From: Paenibacillus montanisoli | GTDB taxonomy: Bacteria; Bacillota; Bacilli; Paenibacillales; Paenibacillaceae | Direction: 5' to 3' | Length of the DNA: 64,000 nucleotides | NCBI RefSeq assembly: GCF_003268025.1 | Contig: NZ_QLUW01000001.1 | Location: 1,116,001 to 1,180,000, forward strand | Part shown: positions 25,402-34,312 of the stretch, in pieces | Layout of the letters: each line of letters starts with the position of its first letter | Numbering within the stretch: position 1 is the stretch's first letter | Position numbers and translations under genes: made by a program | The notes under the pieces: generated by a model | What the model was told of the DNA's origin: nothing | Databases searched by the model: none | What the model saw: the letters and a program-made list of their open reading frames with translations, nothing else

Positions 25402-25887
25402 ATGGCGGGTTATTGGCTTGAATTTGCAGCGGTTGCGGCGTTTGTTGTGCTTGTTGGCGGTATCCTGCTGTGGCTGAGGTCAACGGACCGCAAGCTGGCA
25501 AAGCTGCTCCAGACGGCAGAAGCGATGGAGCGGCATGCGAAGCAGACGGCTGACCAAGTTTGCGAGCTCCTGGTACCCGCGACGGCAACGGTCCGTACCG
25601 TGCAGAAGCAGATGGAGGGGCTGTCGAAGCTTGCGGAAGCGACAAAGCGGATCGGGGATGCGGCCAACCAGTTGTCCATCACCGTAAACCGGCTTTCTGA
25701 AGAGCTGAACGACACGGTGGAACGCCATGCCGCAAAGTCAGGCCCGAAAGTGAAGCACGGCATCACGGAAGCGCTCGATTGGGCCGAAGTCGGGTATGCG
25801 GTTTGGCAGTTCTGGCAATCGAAGCGAAAAGAAAACCGTACTTCTGCATGCTCAGGCTATGACCAAGGGCAGGATATGACTAACTGA
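25402..25887 (+). CDS. DUF948-family protein (YtxG type)
   Basis: The 161-residue protein has one N-terminal membrane helix and a long helical part, matching DUF948, the family of B. subtilis YtxG. The start at ATG 25402 is after GGGAGGTG. It is followed 68 bases later by a YtxH-domain gene; in B. subtilis ytxG, ytxH and ytxJ form a general stress operon, so a stress role is inferred. Coiled-coil-like heptads fill residues about 30-120. A protein-protein scaffold role at the membrane is likely. Confidence 0.75.
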   Translation: MAGYWLEFAAVAAFVVLVGGILLWLRSTDRKLAKLLQTAEAMERHAKQTADQVCELLVPATATVRTVQKQMEGLSKLAEATKRIGDAANQLSITVNRLSEELNDTVERHAAKSGPKVKHGITEALDWAEVGYAVWQFWQSKRKENRTSACSGYDQGQDMTN

Positions 25888-25955
25888 ACAGAAATACGTC
25901 CGCCTGACTTAAGCATACAGCGGAAGGCAGACGTACCAAAGGAGTGTAATGGATC

Positions 25956-26447
25956 ATGGCTAAAAGTGGAAAAAGTTTTTTGTTCGGCGCGATCGCCGGC
26001 GGCGTAATCGGTTCCGTAACGGCGCTCTTGCTGGCGCCTAAATCGGGCCGCGAGCTCCGCAAAGATATTGCGGACGGCACGCAAGCCGTTTCCGAACGTA
26101 CAGTACACATTGCCGGCCAAGTCGGCGATTCGACGGTACGCATCGCGAAGCAAGTTGGCAATGGCGTTTCGACGGCTGCTGTGAAAGCGAAAGATACGGC
26201 AAGCTCCGTCATCGATAATGTCCGCAGCTGGCGCTCGGGCGATAAAGATGAGTCGTTGTCGTTCATCGCCGAGAGCGCGGAAGAAACAAATGAGTTTGTA
26301 CATGAAGCAGGCGAGTTTGCACAAGAAGTAGGCGAGGTTGCACAAGAAGCAGGCGAGGCTGTGCAGGAAACGGTCGCAGAAGGACAGGAGCAAGTCGAAG
26401 AGCTGGTACAGGAACGCAGAGAAGAGCTGCAACCAATCGGTTATTAA
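25956..26447 (+). CDS. YtxH-domain protein
   Basis: The 163-residue protein starts with the YtxH signature: a membrane helix, FLFGAIAGGVIGSV, followed by LLAPKSGRELRKDI. The C-terminal third is highly acidic and made of heptads (EAGEFAQ, EVGEVAQ, EAGEAVQ) that would form an amphipathic helix. A small cytoplasmic-facing stress protein is inferred. It follows the DUF948 gene, as in the ytxG-ytxH pair of B. subtilis. A strong bidirectional terminator closes the gene. Confidence 0.8.
   Translation: MAKSGKSFLFGAIAGGVIGSVTALLLAPKSGRELRKDIADGTQAVSERTVHIAGQVGDSTVRIAKQVGNGVSTAAVKAKDTASSVIDNVRSWRSGDKDESLSFIAESAEETNEFVHEAGEFAQEVGEVAQEAGEAVQETVAEGQEQVEELVQERREELQPIGY
26284..26367 (+). repeat. 21-base tandem heptad repeat within the ytxH gene
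   Basis: Four 21-base units encode seven-residue repeats; the last three (26305-26325, 26326-26346, 26347-26367) are near identical and the first is diverged. Slippage may vary the copy number between strains. Confidence 0.7.
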
Positions 26448-26456
26448 AACAAAGTT

Positions 26457-26497
26457 CAAAAAAGGCGTATGGAATCCACATTCCATACGCCTTTTTT
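26457..26497. terminator. Bidirectional terminator between YtxH and AraC genes
   Basis: GGCGTATGGAAT (26464-26475) pairs with ATTCCATACGCC (26480-26491). The stem is preceded by an A-run and followed by six T, so it works on both strands. Confidence 0.93.
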
Positions 26498-26501
26498 ACG
26501 T

Positions 26502-27410
26502 TTATCTGCCGCGGGCTTGAAGCCGGTACTCAGATGGGGAGTATCCGAACGTTTTGCGGAACTGCTTAGAAAAGTAGAGCGCGTCCGGATAGCCGACCGA
26601 AGAAGCCACTTGATCGATGGACAGATGTTTTTGCCCGTTCAGCAGTTCCTTGGCACGCTCCATTCTGACTTTCAACAGAAATTGCATAGGCGACAAGCCG
26701 GTCACGTGCTTGAACATTTTCGATAAATGCGTGCGGTGGTAGCCTAGGCTTCGAGACAGCTCCTCGATCGATACCGGCTGCGCGTATTGGTAGGACAGCC
26801 AGCGGACAGCCTGCCTGATTTGGCGGCCGATATCCGGAATGACCGCCTGCGCATGATTGGCCGGCAAGCTGCCGGCGTTTAAGAGGCCGAGCTCCTTCAG
26901 CAGCACGCGCAGCAAGCCGCTTGCCTCCAAATCGGCCAGCTCGGGGAACGGCGTCGTCTCGAGCGTGCCCCGGATTTTCCGGTAGAGCGACGCTAGCGGC
27001 CGCACGTCATCCCCATGCACGATCGGCCGCGAAGGCGAGAACCCGAGCGTGTGCAGCAGCTGCTCGGATAGATGGCCCTTGAATGCAACCCACATGTAAT
27101 GCCAAGGCTCTTTCTCGTCCGCCCGGTAGGTGAACAGCTCGTCCGGAAAAATAATGAATGTATCCCCGCGTTTGCAGACATAACGGACGCCGTCGATTTC
27201 GAAGGTTCCCAGGCCGGACATGACGGTATGGACGAGATAGTAGTTATGAACGGCCGGTCCGATGTAATGGCCTCCGACCGGTCTGCCTTCGCCGCTAAAG
27301 AGCAGGGAAAGCTCGCCTTGCGCCGGCTGCGAATTATTGTAGTCGGTAAAGGAATAGTGACTCGGATCGGCATGGTACATGCCGGGCTCGTTTACGTTTC
27401 TGTCAGTCAT
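26502..27410 (-). CDS. AraC-family regulator, probable activator of the GH4 gene
   Basis: The 302-residue protein has an N-terminal cupin domain with a VHTVMSGLGTFEI block and a C-terminal double helix-turn-helix (HLSIDQVASSVGYPDALYFSKQF and PSEYRLQA). The start at 27410 follows GGAG seven bases upstream. It is divergent from an alpha-galactosidase gene with about 175 bases between them, the classic MelR/MsmR arrangement. It is therefore likely to activate that gene in the presence of an alpha-galactoside. Confidence 0.9.
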   Translation of the reverse strand: MTDRNVNEPGMYHADPSHYSFTDYNNSQPAQGELSLLFSGEGRPVGGHYIGPAVHNYYLVHTVMSGLGTFEIDGVRYVCKRGDTFIIFPDELFTYRADEKEPWHYMWVAFKGHLSEQLLHTLGFSPSRPIVHGDDVRPLASLYRKIRGTLETTPFPELADLEASGLLRVLLKELGLLNAGSLPANHAQAVIPDIGRQIRQAVRWLSYQYAQPVSIEELSRSLGYHRTHLSKMFKHVTGLSPMQFLLKVRMERAKELLNGQKHLSIDQVASSVGYPDALYFSKQFRKTFGYSPSEYRLQARGR

Positions 27411-27586
27411 GCGGATGCTCCTCGCCGTCATGTTTCAGGTATGTTCAGTGTAGTCGAAAAAACTACAAATGTACATATAAAACATGCTTTATTTCCTACT
27501 CAAACCGCCATTATCTGCTCTATAGTAGGGAATAGAAGAAGACATTAATCCGCTTCCAATGCGGCTATTTATCAAGGAGGATTACA

Positions 27587-28885
27587 ATGCCGAAGATTAC
27601 CTTCATCGGAGCAGGAAGTACCGTATTCGCGAAGAACGTGCTGGGCGATGTTCTGCACACGCCAGCGCTGCAAGGATTTGAAATCGCTTTGTTCGACATT
27701 AATCCGGAGCGCCTTTCCGAATCCGAAACGATGCTGAACCATATCAAGAACACGTGCGGAAGCACTTCGACGATTAAGGCTTATTCCGACCGCAAGGAAG
27801 CGCTGCGCGGTGCCAAATACGTCGTCAACGCCATTCAAGTCGGCGGCTACGATCCGTGTACGATTACGGATTTCGAAATTCCGAAGAAATACGGCCTGCG
27901 CCAAACGATCGCGGATACGGTCGGCATCGGCGGCGTATTCCGTAACCTGCGCACGATCCCGGTCATGCTTGACTTTGCCAGAGACATGCAGGAGGTTTGC
28001 CCGGACGCGCTGTTCCTGAACTATACGAACCCGATGGCGGTTCTGACGAACGTCATGAACACCTACGGCGGCATCAAGACGGTCGGCCTTTGCCACAGCG
28101 TTCAAGTGTGCGTAGACCACCTGTTCCACCACCTTGGCATGGAAACGGACGGCGTGAAATCGAAGATTGCCGGCATCAACCATATGGCTTGGCTGCTTGA
28201 AGTATCGAAGGACGGCGTCGACCTGTATCCGGAGATCAAGCGCCGCGCCCGCGAGAAGCAGAAAGAGACGCACTGGGATATGGTGCGCTACGAAATGATG
28301 CTCAACTTCGGCTATTATATTACCGAATCGTCCGAGCACAACGCCGAATACCACCCGTACTTCATCAAGCGCAACTATCCGGAGCTGATCGAGCGCTTCA
28401 ACATTCCGCTTGACGAGTACCCGCGCCGCTGCATCGAGCAAATCAGCGGCTGGAAGAAGCTGAAGGCAGAACTCATCGGAAACAAAGAGCTGCAGCATAA
28501 GCGTACGCACGAATACGCGTCGTATATTTTTGAAGCGATCGAGACGAACGTGCCGTTTAAAATCGGCGGAAACGTTATGAATACCGGCTTGATCACGAAT
28601 CTGCCGAAGGAAGCCTGCGTCGAGGTTCCGTGCCTTGTCGACCGCAACGGCGTAACGCCGACCTTCGTCGGCGATCTGCCGCCGCAATGCGCAGCGCTTA
28701 ACCGCACGAACATCAACACGCAGCTGCTGACGATCGAAGCTGCGATTACGGGCAAGCGGGAGCATATCTATCATGCTGCTATGCTTGATCCGCATACGAG
28801 CGCTGAGCTTTCGATGGACGATATCAAAGCGATGTGCGACGATCTGATCGAAGCGCACGGCGATTGGCTGCCAGCCTACAAATAA
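27587..28885 (+). CDS. melA: GH4-family alpha-galactosidase (MelA type)
   Basis: The 432-residue protein is a family 4 glycosidase, which uses NAD+ and a divalent metal. It has an N-terminal Rossmann motif Gly-Ala-Gly-Ser (residues 8-11), LFDINPERL, the metal and substrate blocks NYTNPM and GLCHSVQ (the Cys-His of the metal site), and GINHMAW. The overall length and motif order match MelA-type alpha-galactosidases. ATG 27587 follows AAGGAGG. It is divergent from an AraC regulator. No permease or PTS gene follows, so transport is encoded elsewhere. Confidence 0.93.
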   Translation: MPKITFIGAGSTVFAKNVLGDVLHTPALQGFEIALFDINPERLSESETMLNHIKNTCGSTSTIKAYSDRKEALRGAKYVVNAIQVGGYDPCTITDFEIPKKYGLRQTIADTVGIGGVFRNLRTIPVMLDFARDMQEVCPDALFLNYTNPMAVLTNVMNTYGGIKTVGLCHSVQVCVDHLFHHLGMETDGVKSKIAGINHMAWLLEVSKDGVDLYPEIKRRAREKQKETHWDMVRYEMMLNFGYYITESSEHNAEYHPYFIKRNYPELIERFNIPLDEYPRRCIEQISGWKKLKAELIGNKELQHKRTHEYASYIFEAIETNVPFKIGGNVMNTGLITNLPKEACVEVPCLVDRNGVTPTFVGDLPPQCAALNRTNINTQLLTIEAAITGKREHIYHAAMLDPHTSAELSMDDIKAMCDDLIEAHGDWLPAYK

Positions 28886-28902
28886 GCGTCAACAAACCGA
28901 CC

Positions 28903-28957
28903 AAGCCGCTCCGGCTGCATGGGCTGAATCTATCAGCTCCTGCTAAGGGCGGCTTTT
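28903..28957 (+). terminator. Probable terminator after the alpha-galactosidase gene
   Basis: AAGCCG at the left pairs with CGGCTT at the right, with GCTG/CAGC inside, followed by TTTTCGC. Loose inner pairing lowers confidence. Confidence 0.45.
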
Positions 28958-29101
28958 CGCATTCTATTTTTCCATAATCGCCCGGTCTACTGCCATTTGT
29001 TGAACCTTGTCTGGATATGCGCTAAGATGTAGGTACCTTTTCGCCATCGTAGTCATATTCTATTGAAGTCCAGCCAAAACGTTCAAGAAAGCGGTGTGTC
29101 T

Positions 29102-29911
29102 GTGCAACAACCGATCGCAATATTGGATTCTGGCGTAGGCGGTTTAACAGTCGTCAAGGAAGTCATGCGTCAGCTTCCCCGGGAAAAAATCATGTATTTC
29201 GGCGATACGGCCCGTACCCCGTACGGCCCGCGCCCCGCTGAAGAAGTGGCTCGGTTTACAAGGCAAATCGTGGAGTATTTGATCCAATATCGTCCGAAAA
29301 TGATTGTCGTCGCCTGCAATACGGCAACGGCCGTCGCGCTTGAGGATATCCGTTCCCGCGTTGCGATTCCGGTTGTCGGCGTCATTCATCCCGGCGCCCG
29401 CGCGGCCAACGGCCGTACGCAAACGGGCATTGTCGGGGTTATCGGAACGGATGGGACGATTCGCAGCGGCGCCTACGAACATGCGCTCAAGCAGTTATCT
29501 CCCAATATTGAAGTGATCAGCTTAGCCTGCCCACGTTTTGTGCCTCTTGTCGAACAGGGCAATTTCCGCTCGCAGGAAACGAAAGAAGTGGTGGAATCTT
29601 CGCTTGCCCCGCTGCAGAATCGCTCGATCGATACGTTAATTCTCGGCTGTACGCATTATCCGTTCTTATCGGAGACAATAGCGGAGGCCATGGGAAATCA
29701 TGTAGCGCTCATCAGCTCGGCAGACGAGACAGCCCGGGAAATCAGCACCATCTTGCATGACCGAAACCGGCTGACGCGCGAAGGCGAGCTGCCGGTGCAT
29801 CAATTTTTTTGCAGTGGAGATCCCCGCATGTTTAGAATCATTGCCCAGCAGTGGCTGGGTGAGCAAATCGAGTTGACACCTGTCGTGTGGCAAGTGCCTA
29901 ATATCGTTTAG
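29102..29911 (+). CDS. racE: Glutamate racemase
   Basis: The 269-residue protein has the family blocks LDSGVGGLTV, FGDTARTPYG, VACNTATA (catalytic Cys72) and LGCTHYPFL (catalytic Cys183). It makes D-glutamate for peptidoglycan. I place the start at GTG 29102; another in-frame GTG at 29096 and an upstream ATG at 29063 exist, but homologues begin just before IAILDSG. A possible ribosome site AGCGGTG lies seven bases upstream. It is a single gene here, whereas in B. subtilis racE is close to gerM and rph, which are about 12 kb away in this window. Confidence 0.93.
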   Translation: MQQPIAILDSGVGGLTVVKEVMRQLPREKIMYFGDTARTPYGPRPAEEVARFTRQIVEYLIQYRPKMIVVACNTATAVALEDIRSRVAIPVVGVIHPGARAANGRTQTGIVGVIGTDGTIRSGAYEHALKQLSPNIEVISLACPRFVPLVEQGNFRSQETKEVVESSLAPLQNRSIDTLILGCTHYPFLSETIAEAMGNHVALISSADETAREISTILHDRNRLTREGELPVHQFFCSGDPRMFRIIAQQWLGEQIELTPVVWQVPNIV

Positions 29912-29932
29912 CCGATTCCGATAAGCGTAACG

Positions 29933-29976
29933 GAGCCGCCATCATCTATCTGCATCGCAGAGGAGAGGCGGCTCTT
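29933..29976 (+). terminator. Possible terminator after racE
   Basis: GAGCCGCC pairs with GGCGGCTC over a long loop, followed by a short TT. The long loop makes it a weak candidate. Confidence 0.4.
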
Positions 29977-30044
29977 ACTATGAACTGGCATTAGTAGCGC
30001 CAATTTGGCATAGCATGTGACAAAACCTGATTTGAGGTGGTTCC

Positions 30045-31265
30045 ATGCTGCAGCCATACATTGTACAACCCGGCGATACGCTGCTGCGGATTGCCCGCAG
30101 CTTTCATATCAATTCTGAGTCGCTGCTTGCCGCGAATCCATTCTTAGCTGCTAACGAGCGGCTGGTGCCCGGCCTGGTGCTTGCTGTTCCATCGCAAGCA
30201 TCAGTTTCCTACCGGGTCGGCGCGGACGATACGCTGCTCCGGATCGCGTCGCTTTTCTCCATCTCGATCCATGCTCTAATTGCTGCGAACAGCCAAGTCG
30301 ACCTCACGCAGCTCTCTCCCGGACAGCTGCTATCGATCCCGGCTGCAGGCATAGGACGCATCGTGGACGGGCGCGCCGAATATGGCGCGCGCGAGCTGAA
30401 GGCGGATGCGAAGGCTTTGCTGCGGACGTATCCTTTCCTGCAGAGCAAGAGCATCGGCCAGAGCGTGATGGGAAAGCCAATCCTTGCGCTGCGTCTAGGT
30501 GAGGGGCCGGCGAAAGTGCATGTCAATGCCGGGATGCACGCGAATGAATGGATCACGACGCCGCTCTTAATGACGTTCGCCGAAGATTTGGCACAAGCGG
30601 CGACGGCAGGCATACGGATTTGCGGGGCTGATGCAAGGCGGCTGCTGCGCCAGGTGACGCTCTGGCTCGTTCCGCTCGTGAACCCGGACGGCGCGGAGCT
30701 TGTCCAGGAAGGGGCAGGCAAGGAGCATCCATATTATCATGATCTGATGGATTGGAATAACGGTTCGTCAAGGTTTACCAAGTGGAAAGCGAACATTCGC
30801 GGCGTCGATTTGAACGATCAATTTCCGGCCTTCTGGGAGGTAGAGGTAGCACGTCGCGATACAGCCGGCCCGGGCCCGCGCGATTATCCCGGTCCGAGCC
30901 CGCTTTCGGAGCCGGAGGCGCAGGCACTTGCTGCTTTTACAAGAGAAGAACAGTTCGACCTGGTTGTGGCGCTGCATACGCAAGGTCAAGAAATCTATTG
31001 GAATTACCGCGGTTACGAGCCGCCGGAAGCGGAGATGATTGCCCGCAGGCTTGGCAGGGCGAGCGGGTATAAGCCCGTGAAGCTCACAGGAAGCGATGCC
31101 GGCTACAAGGATTGGTTCATTCAAGATTTCCGCAAGCCGGGCTTTACCGTGGAAGTCGGGTATGGCGTAAATCCGCTGCCGGTTGCGTCTTTTCCCGAAC
31201 TGTATGACGAGGTGAAGCCGCTGCTTGTCGCCGCTTTGGAGGCTGCCCTGCCTGATGTGCTATAA
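30045..31265 (+). CDS. LysM-LysM-M14 zinc carboxypeptidase (gamma-D-glutamyl-DAP peptidase I type)
   Basis: The 406-residue protein has two LysM peptidoglycan-binding repeats (about residues 4-50 and 53-100) and an M14 zinc carboxypeptidase domain. The zinc site is His165-x2-Glu168 plus a later His in ALHTQGQ, and the catalytic Glu lies in FTVEVGYG. There is no signal peptide, as in endopeptidase I of Lysinibacillus sphaericus, which trims muropeptides during sporulation. A GAGGTGG site precedes the ATG. It is followed 25 bases later by a small membrane gene, probably in the same transcript. A role in spore cortex or muropeptide recycling is likely. Confidence 0.87.
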   Translation: MLQPYIVQPGDTLLRIARSFHINSESLLAANPFLAANERLVPGLVLAVPSQASVSYRVGADDTLLRIASLFSISIHALIAANSQVDLTQLSPGQLLSIPAAGIGRIVDGRAEYGARELKADAKALLRTYPFLQSKSIGQSVMGKPILALRLGEGPAKVHVNAGMHANEWITTPLLMTFAEDLAQAATAGIRICGADARRLLRQVTLWLVPLVNPDGAELVQEGAGKEHPYYHDLMDWNNGSSRFTKWKANIRGVDLNDQFPAFWEVEVARRDTAGPGPRDYPGPSPLSEPEAQALAAFTREEQFDLVVALHTQGQEIYWNYRGYEPPEAEMIARRLGRASGYKPVKLTGSDAGYKDWFIQDFRKPGFTVEVGYGVNPLPVASFPELYDEVKPLLVAALEAALPDVL

Positions 31266-31290
31266 TAGCGCATAAAGGAGGCGGTCTCTC

Positions 31291-31530
31291 ATGCGCAAGT
31301 TGCTTTCGCTCCGCCACTGGCGGACGGTGTTTGTCCGGATCTTCCGTTTGATCGCCGCAAAGGAAGTCCGGCTCATGGACAAGCTGCTTTATCTCGTTCC
31401 GGTGCTGCTCTATTGGGTGCTGCCCGATATCCTGCCTTTTCTGCCGGTCGATGATATCGCGGTGACGATGCTTGCCGCCGAATGGTATACGCGTTATATG
31501 GAGCGCAAATACAGCGGTCGATTGAGATAG
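31291..31530 (+). CDS. DUF1232-type small membrane protein (YkvA-like)
   Basis: The 79-residue protein carries the DUF1232 signature in its second half: PDILPFLPVDDIAVTMLA, with a Leu-rich membrane stretch before it. Its role is unknown. AAAGGAGG precedes the ATG. It follows the peptidase gene by 25 bases and may be co-transcribed. Confidence 0.75.
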   Translation: MRKLLSLRHWRTVFVRIFRLIAAKEVRLMDKLLYLVPVLLYWVLPDILPFLPVDDIAVTMLAAEWYTRYMERKYSGRLR

Positions 31531-31635
31531 CGGTTGAACAATGGTCACCGTTTATTTACAATAGGAGAGATGAAGTAAATAGTCGGAACGCCGATCCTAT
31601 GCGTCGGCTGCATCCATAAAGGAGATGAATTGGCG

Positions 31636-31938
31636 ATGAAATGCAAAATTACGCGCAATGCCGCGAAGGTGCTTCGCGAAGAAGTGGACAAGCCGGAGAA
31701 CGAGGGGAAGTTTCTGCGTGTTTTCATTACGCACTCGCACGGTGACCATGCCCACTACGGCATGAAGATGGACGAAGCTACGGACAACGATGAAATCATC
31801 GAGACGGACAAGGAGATCAAAGTACTGCTGGAGAAAGGCGTAGAGCTGTTGGACGGCGTAAGAATCGACTACTTCTACGTTCCTCAAGAAGGCTTCATGA
31901 TTTCGAACCCGACTAAAGGCAACCACGGCGACCATTAA
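31636..31938 (+). CDS. HesB/IscA-fold protein without cluster cysteines
   Basis: The 100-residue protein has the HesB/A-type scaffold fold: RNAAKVLREEVDKP at the start, RVFITHSHGDHAHYG in the middle and YFYVPQEGFMISNP near the end. It lacks the three conserved Cys of IscA-type proteins. It has a His-rich stretch (HSHGDHAHYG) and a His-Gly-Asp-His C-terminus instead. It may bind a metal through His, or be a carrier that lost cluster binding. The start is the ATG at 31636 after AAAGGAGATGA; a TTG at 31630 is nearer to the ribosome site and could also be used. Confidence 0.8.
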   Translation: MKCKITRNAAKVLREEVDKPENEGKFLRVFITHSHGDHAHYGMKMDEATDNDEIIETDKEIKVLLEKGVELLDGVRIDYFYVPQEGFMISNPTKGNHGDH

Positions 31939-31964
31939 TTCAGGACACGGTTAGGGAGAGATTC

Positions 31965-32192
31965 ATGGCAACGAACGATATCCGCATTTGTGAAAAATGC
32001 AAGCATATCCGCGTCAAGACGATGCTGCCCAAGCTGCAGCAGATGGCACCGGACACGGAAATTCAGGTGGCATGCAAATCGTACTGCGGTCCTTGCTCCA
32101 GGTTCGCGTTCATCTTCATTAACGGCCGATATATTACGGCTCCGACCGAGGATGAGGCGATCGAGAAGGCTCGCAAATATGTGAAAAAATAA
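31965..32192 (+). CDS. DUF1450-family small protein (YuzB type)
   Basis: The 75-residue protein has the DUF1450 pattern: N-terminal ICEKCKH, central VACKSYCGPC and a final FINGRYITAPTEDEA block. The Cys-rich pattern (CxxC, then C-x4-C-x2-C) suggests zinc or disulfide binding. It follows the HesB-like gene by 26 bases with GGGAGA ahead, so the pair is probably co-transcribed. Function is unknown. Confidence 0.85.
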   Translation: MATNDIRICEKCKHIRVKTMLPKLQQMAPDTEIQVACKSYCGPCSRFAFIFINGRYITAPTEDEAIEKARKYVKK

Positions 32193-32195
32193 GCA

Positions 32196-32235
32196 AACCC
32201 CCGGCAGCTTCATGGATTGAAGCTTGCCGGGGGTT
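32196..32235. terminator. Bidirectional terminator
   Basis: AACCCCCGGC-A-GCTTC pairs with GAAGC-TT-GCCGGGGGTT. The plus side ends in TGTTTATTTTT and the minus side reads TTTGCTTATTTTTT, so it serves both the DUF1450 gene and the convergent synthase gene. Confidence 0.9.
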
Positions 32236-32253
32236 GTTTATTTTTAGGGGCGG

Positions 32254-34278
32254 TCACGGCCCGCTGCCTTCATGCAGCATCGGCACCAAATCATGCTCCA
32301 CCACAAGGTCGGACGCCTGAAGTTCCTCCCGCGCTTTGGCGGCGCCTGCTTGGCAGGCCGCTGCGTCGGCGGCAGCCGCGCCGGTTGCGAAGGCGTAACA
32401 TTTGCTGTGCTCGGGCAGCCCGTCTTCAGACGGCAGGTAAAGCACATCGCCGTCCGTGAAAGCGCCATTGCGGAACACGACCTGCTTGTTGGAGGACTGC
32501 TGCTCCTCCCGCTTGAGCTGTCCGGTGATGAGCGGCGTTCCGATCATCGCTTTATCGGCGCTCGATATGCCGAGCAGATGAAGCGCGGTAGGCGTTACAT
32601 CAAGCTGCCCGCCGACTTGGCCGTAGGTTCCGGCAAGCGCATCGTCCGGCAGATGGACGACAAGAGGCACGCCTTTTAAGATACGGAACCGATCTGCCTC
32701 GTTTAAGGACTTTCCGAGAAACGATTCGAACGGTTCCCATTCCCGGATCGAATTATCGTGATCGCCATAAAACATGAAGATGGAACGGTCCCATAAGCCG
32801 GCTGTCTTCAATTCATCCACCAGGACGCCGATTGCGGCATCGGCATAATGCACCGCTTCTAAATAGTCGCCGAAGATCGTTCCCTTGAAGGTCCCGACAT
32901 CCAATGTCTGCGCGGTCTTCGGCAGCGCATAAGGATGATGGCTCGTAAGCGAGATGAGAAACGAGTAAAAGGGCTGTTTCTCTTTCTTCATGAGGGCGAC
33001 GGATTGCTTGAAAAACGACCGGTCACCGAGCGACCAGCCTAAAGGCTCGTCGATAACGAATGCATTTTTACTGTAAAAGGTATCGTAGCCCAGCTGATCG
33101 TACATCATGTTGCGGTTCCAGAAGCCGCCGTCATACGCGTGAAACACATTCGCCGTATAGCCGTGGTCTTTCAGCGTTTGCGGCATGCTGTCGTACGTGT
33201 GCTGTGCGTATCGGATAAAGACCGATCCCGTCGGCAAGGGCTGAAGCGACACATTGGCCGCCAAGTCCGCGTCGGACGTCCGTCCTTGCGACGTTTGATG
33301 ATAAAAGTTGCTGAAGTAGAGCGAGGTACCAAGCAGCTTGTTGATGTTAGGGGTTACTTCGGCATTGCCGATTTTCCGGTTAATCACGAAGTTTTGGAAC
33401 GCCTCGAGCTGAATAACGATGACGTTGCTCCCGTTGTATCGACCGTACAGCGCATCGCTTGTTTCAAGAGCCTTGCGATCGGCTTCGCGGTTATCGAACC
33501 ACCGCTTCGCTTCTTCTTTCTGTTCCGCCGTGATGGTCATATCTTTTAACCAATGCTCGTTGGCATAGCGGTAGAGATCATAACCGTGGAAGCCCAGCAC
33601 GCCGGTCACGTTGTATAGCGACATATTCCACCAGTTGCCGGTAAACAGCTCCGCCGCCCAGGTCGACTTGGCTTTATGGACGGGAACGTAGACGAGCGCG
33701 AAACCGATGAGGAACACGGCAAGTCCCGCCCCAAGCCGCCGAGCTGCCGTGGCGAGCAGGCTTCGCTTCACATACGATGGCTCGTTTATCCGGCTGCGGC
33801 GGCTTTTGCGCATGCGGTAGATCGTATGAACCGCTATCGGCACCAGGATGATCCAATCGACGAAGAACCCTATGTCCGGGGCACGCAGCAGTGAATCGAT
33901 GCTCTCGCCGAGCGCGCCGACCTGGCCGGCCTGCATCAGCACCGGCACCGTTATGAGGTCTTGGAAGTATCGGAAGTAGATAAGGTCCGAGTAAATGACG
34001 GCCGTTAAGACGACATCGAGCGCAATGAGCGAGAGAATGCGGCCTCTTGCCGGAAGCCAGAGCGTCCAGAAGGAGGCTAACGCCAGCGTACCGACCGCGG
34101 TCATGACATCGTCGCGGATCATCTCCATATACGGCACATGGACGAGCTTGTCGAACAAAATGAGCTTAAACAGCATTAGGGCGACAAAGAGCAGGATATC
34201 AAGCGCGCCAATGACGGGAATAGCATAAAACGACGTCCGTCGGAGGCGCCGTTTTATGCTGCGGGAAGGTATGTTCAT
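32254..34278 (-). CDS. LTA synthase family protein (LtaS-type sulfatase fold)
   Basis: The 674-residue protein has about five membrane helices in the first 200 residues and an extracellular sulfatase-fold domain. Catalytic features visible are Glu292 (QLEAF), the nucleophile Thr334 in the QGRTSD block, and the metal-binding GDHDN around residue 504. LtaS-type enzymes polymerise glycerol phosphate from phosphatidylglycerol onto a lipid anchor to build lipoteichoic acid, and some act as primases. ATG 34278 follows AAAGGAA. It lies 34 bases after the upstream methyltransferase on the same strand. Whether it is a synthase or a primase cannot be decided. Confidence 0.87.
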   Translation of the reverse strand: MNIPSRSIKRRLRRTSFYAIPVIGALDILLFVALMLFKLILFDKLVHVPYMEMIRDDVMTAVGTLALASFWTLWLPARGRILSLIALDVVLTAVIYSDLIYFRYFQDLITVPVLMQAGQVGALGESIDSLLRAPDIGFFVDWIILVPIAVHTIYRMRKSRRSRINEPSYVKRSLLATAARRLGAGLAVFLIGFALVYVPVHKAKSTWAAELFTGNWWNMSLYNVTGVLGFHGYDLYRYANEHWLKDMTITAEQKEEAKRWFDNREADRKALETSDALYGRYNGSNVIVIQLEAFQNFVINRKIGNAEVTPNINKLLGTSLYFSNFYHQTSQGRTSDADLAANVSLQPLPTGSVFIRYAQHTYDSMPQTLKDHGYTANVFHAYDGGFWNRNMMYDQLGYDTFYSKNAFVIDEPLGWSLGDRSFFKQSVALMKKEKQPFYSFLISLTSHHPYALPKTAQTLDVGTFKGTIFGDYLEAVHYADAAIGVLVDELKTAGLWDRSIFMFYGDHDNSIREWEPFESFLGKSLNEADRFRILKGVPLVVHLPDDALAGTYGQVGGQLDVTPTALHLLGISSADKAMIGTPLITGQLKREEQQSSNKQVVFRNGAFTDGDVLYLPSEDGLPEHSKCYAFATGAAAADAAACQAGAAKAREELQASDLVVEHDLVPMLHEGSGP

Positions 34279-34312
34279 GGCATTCGAATTCCTTTCGATG
34301 CCCGACCGGCAG

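Noticed and set aside
26284-26367. Short repeats suggesting a CRISPR array
   Set aside because: They are 21-base in-frame heptad repeats inside a coding gene, with no spacers.
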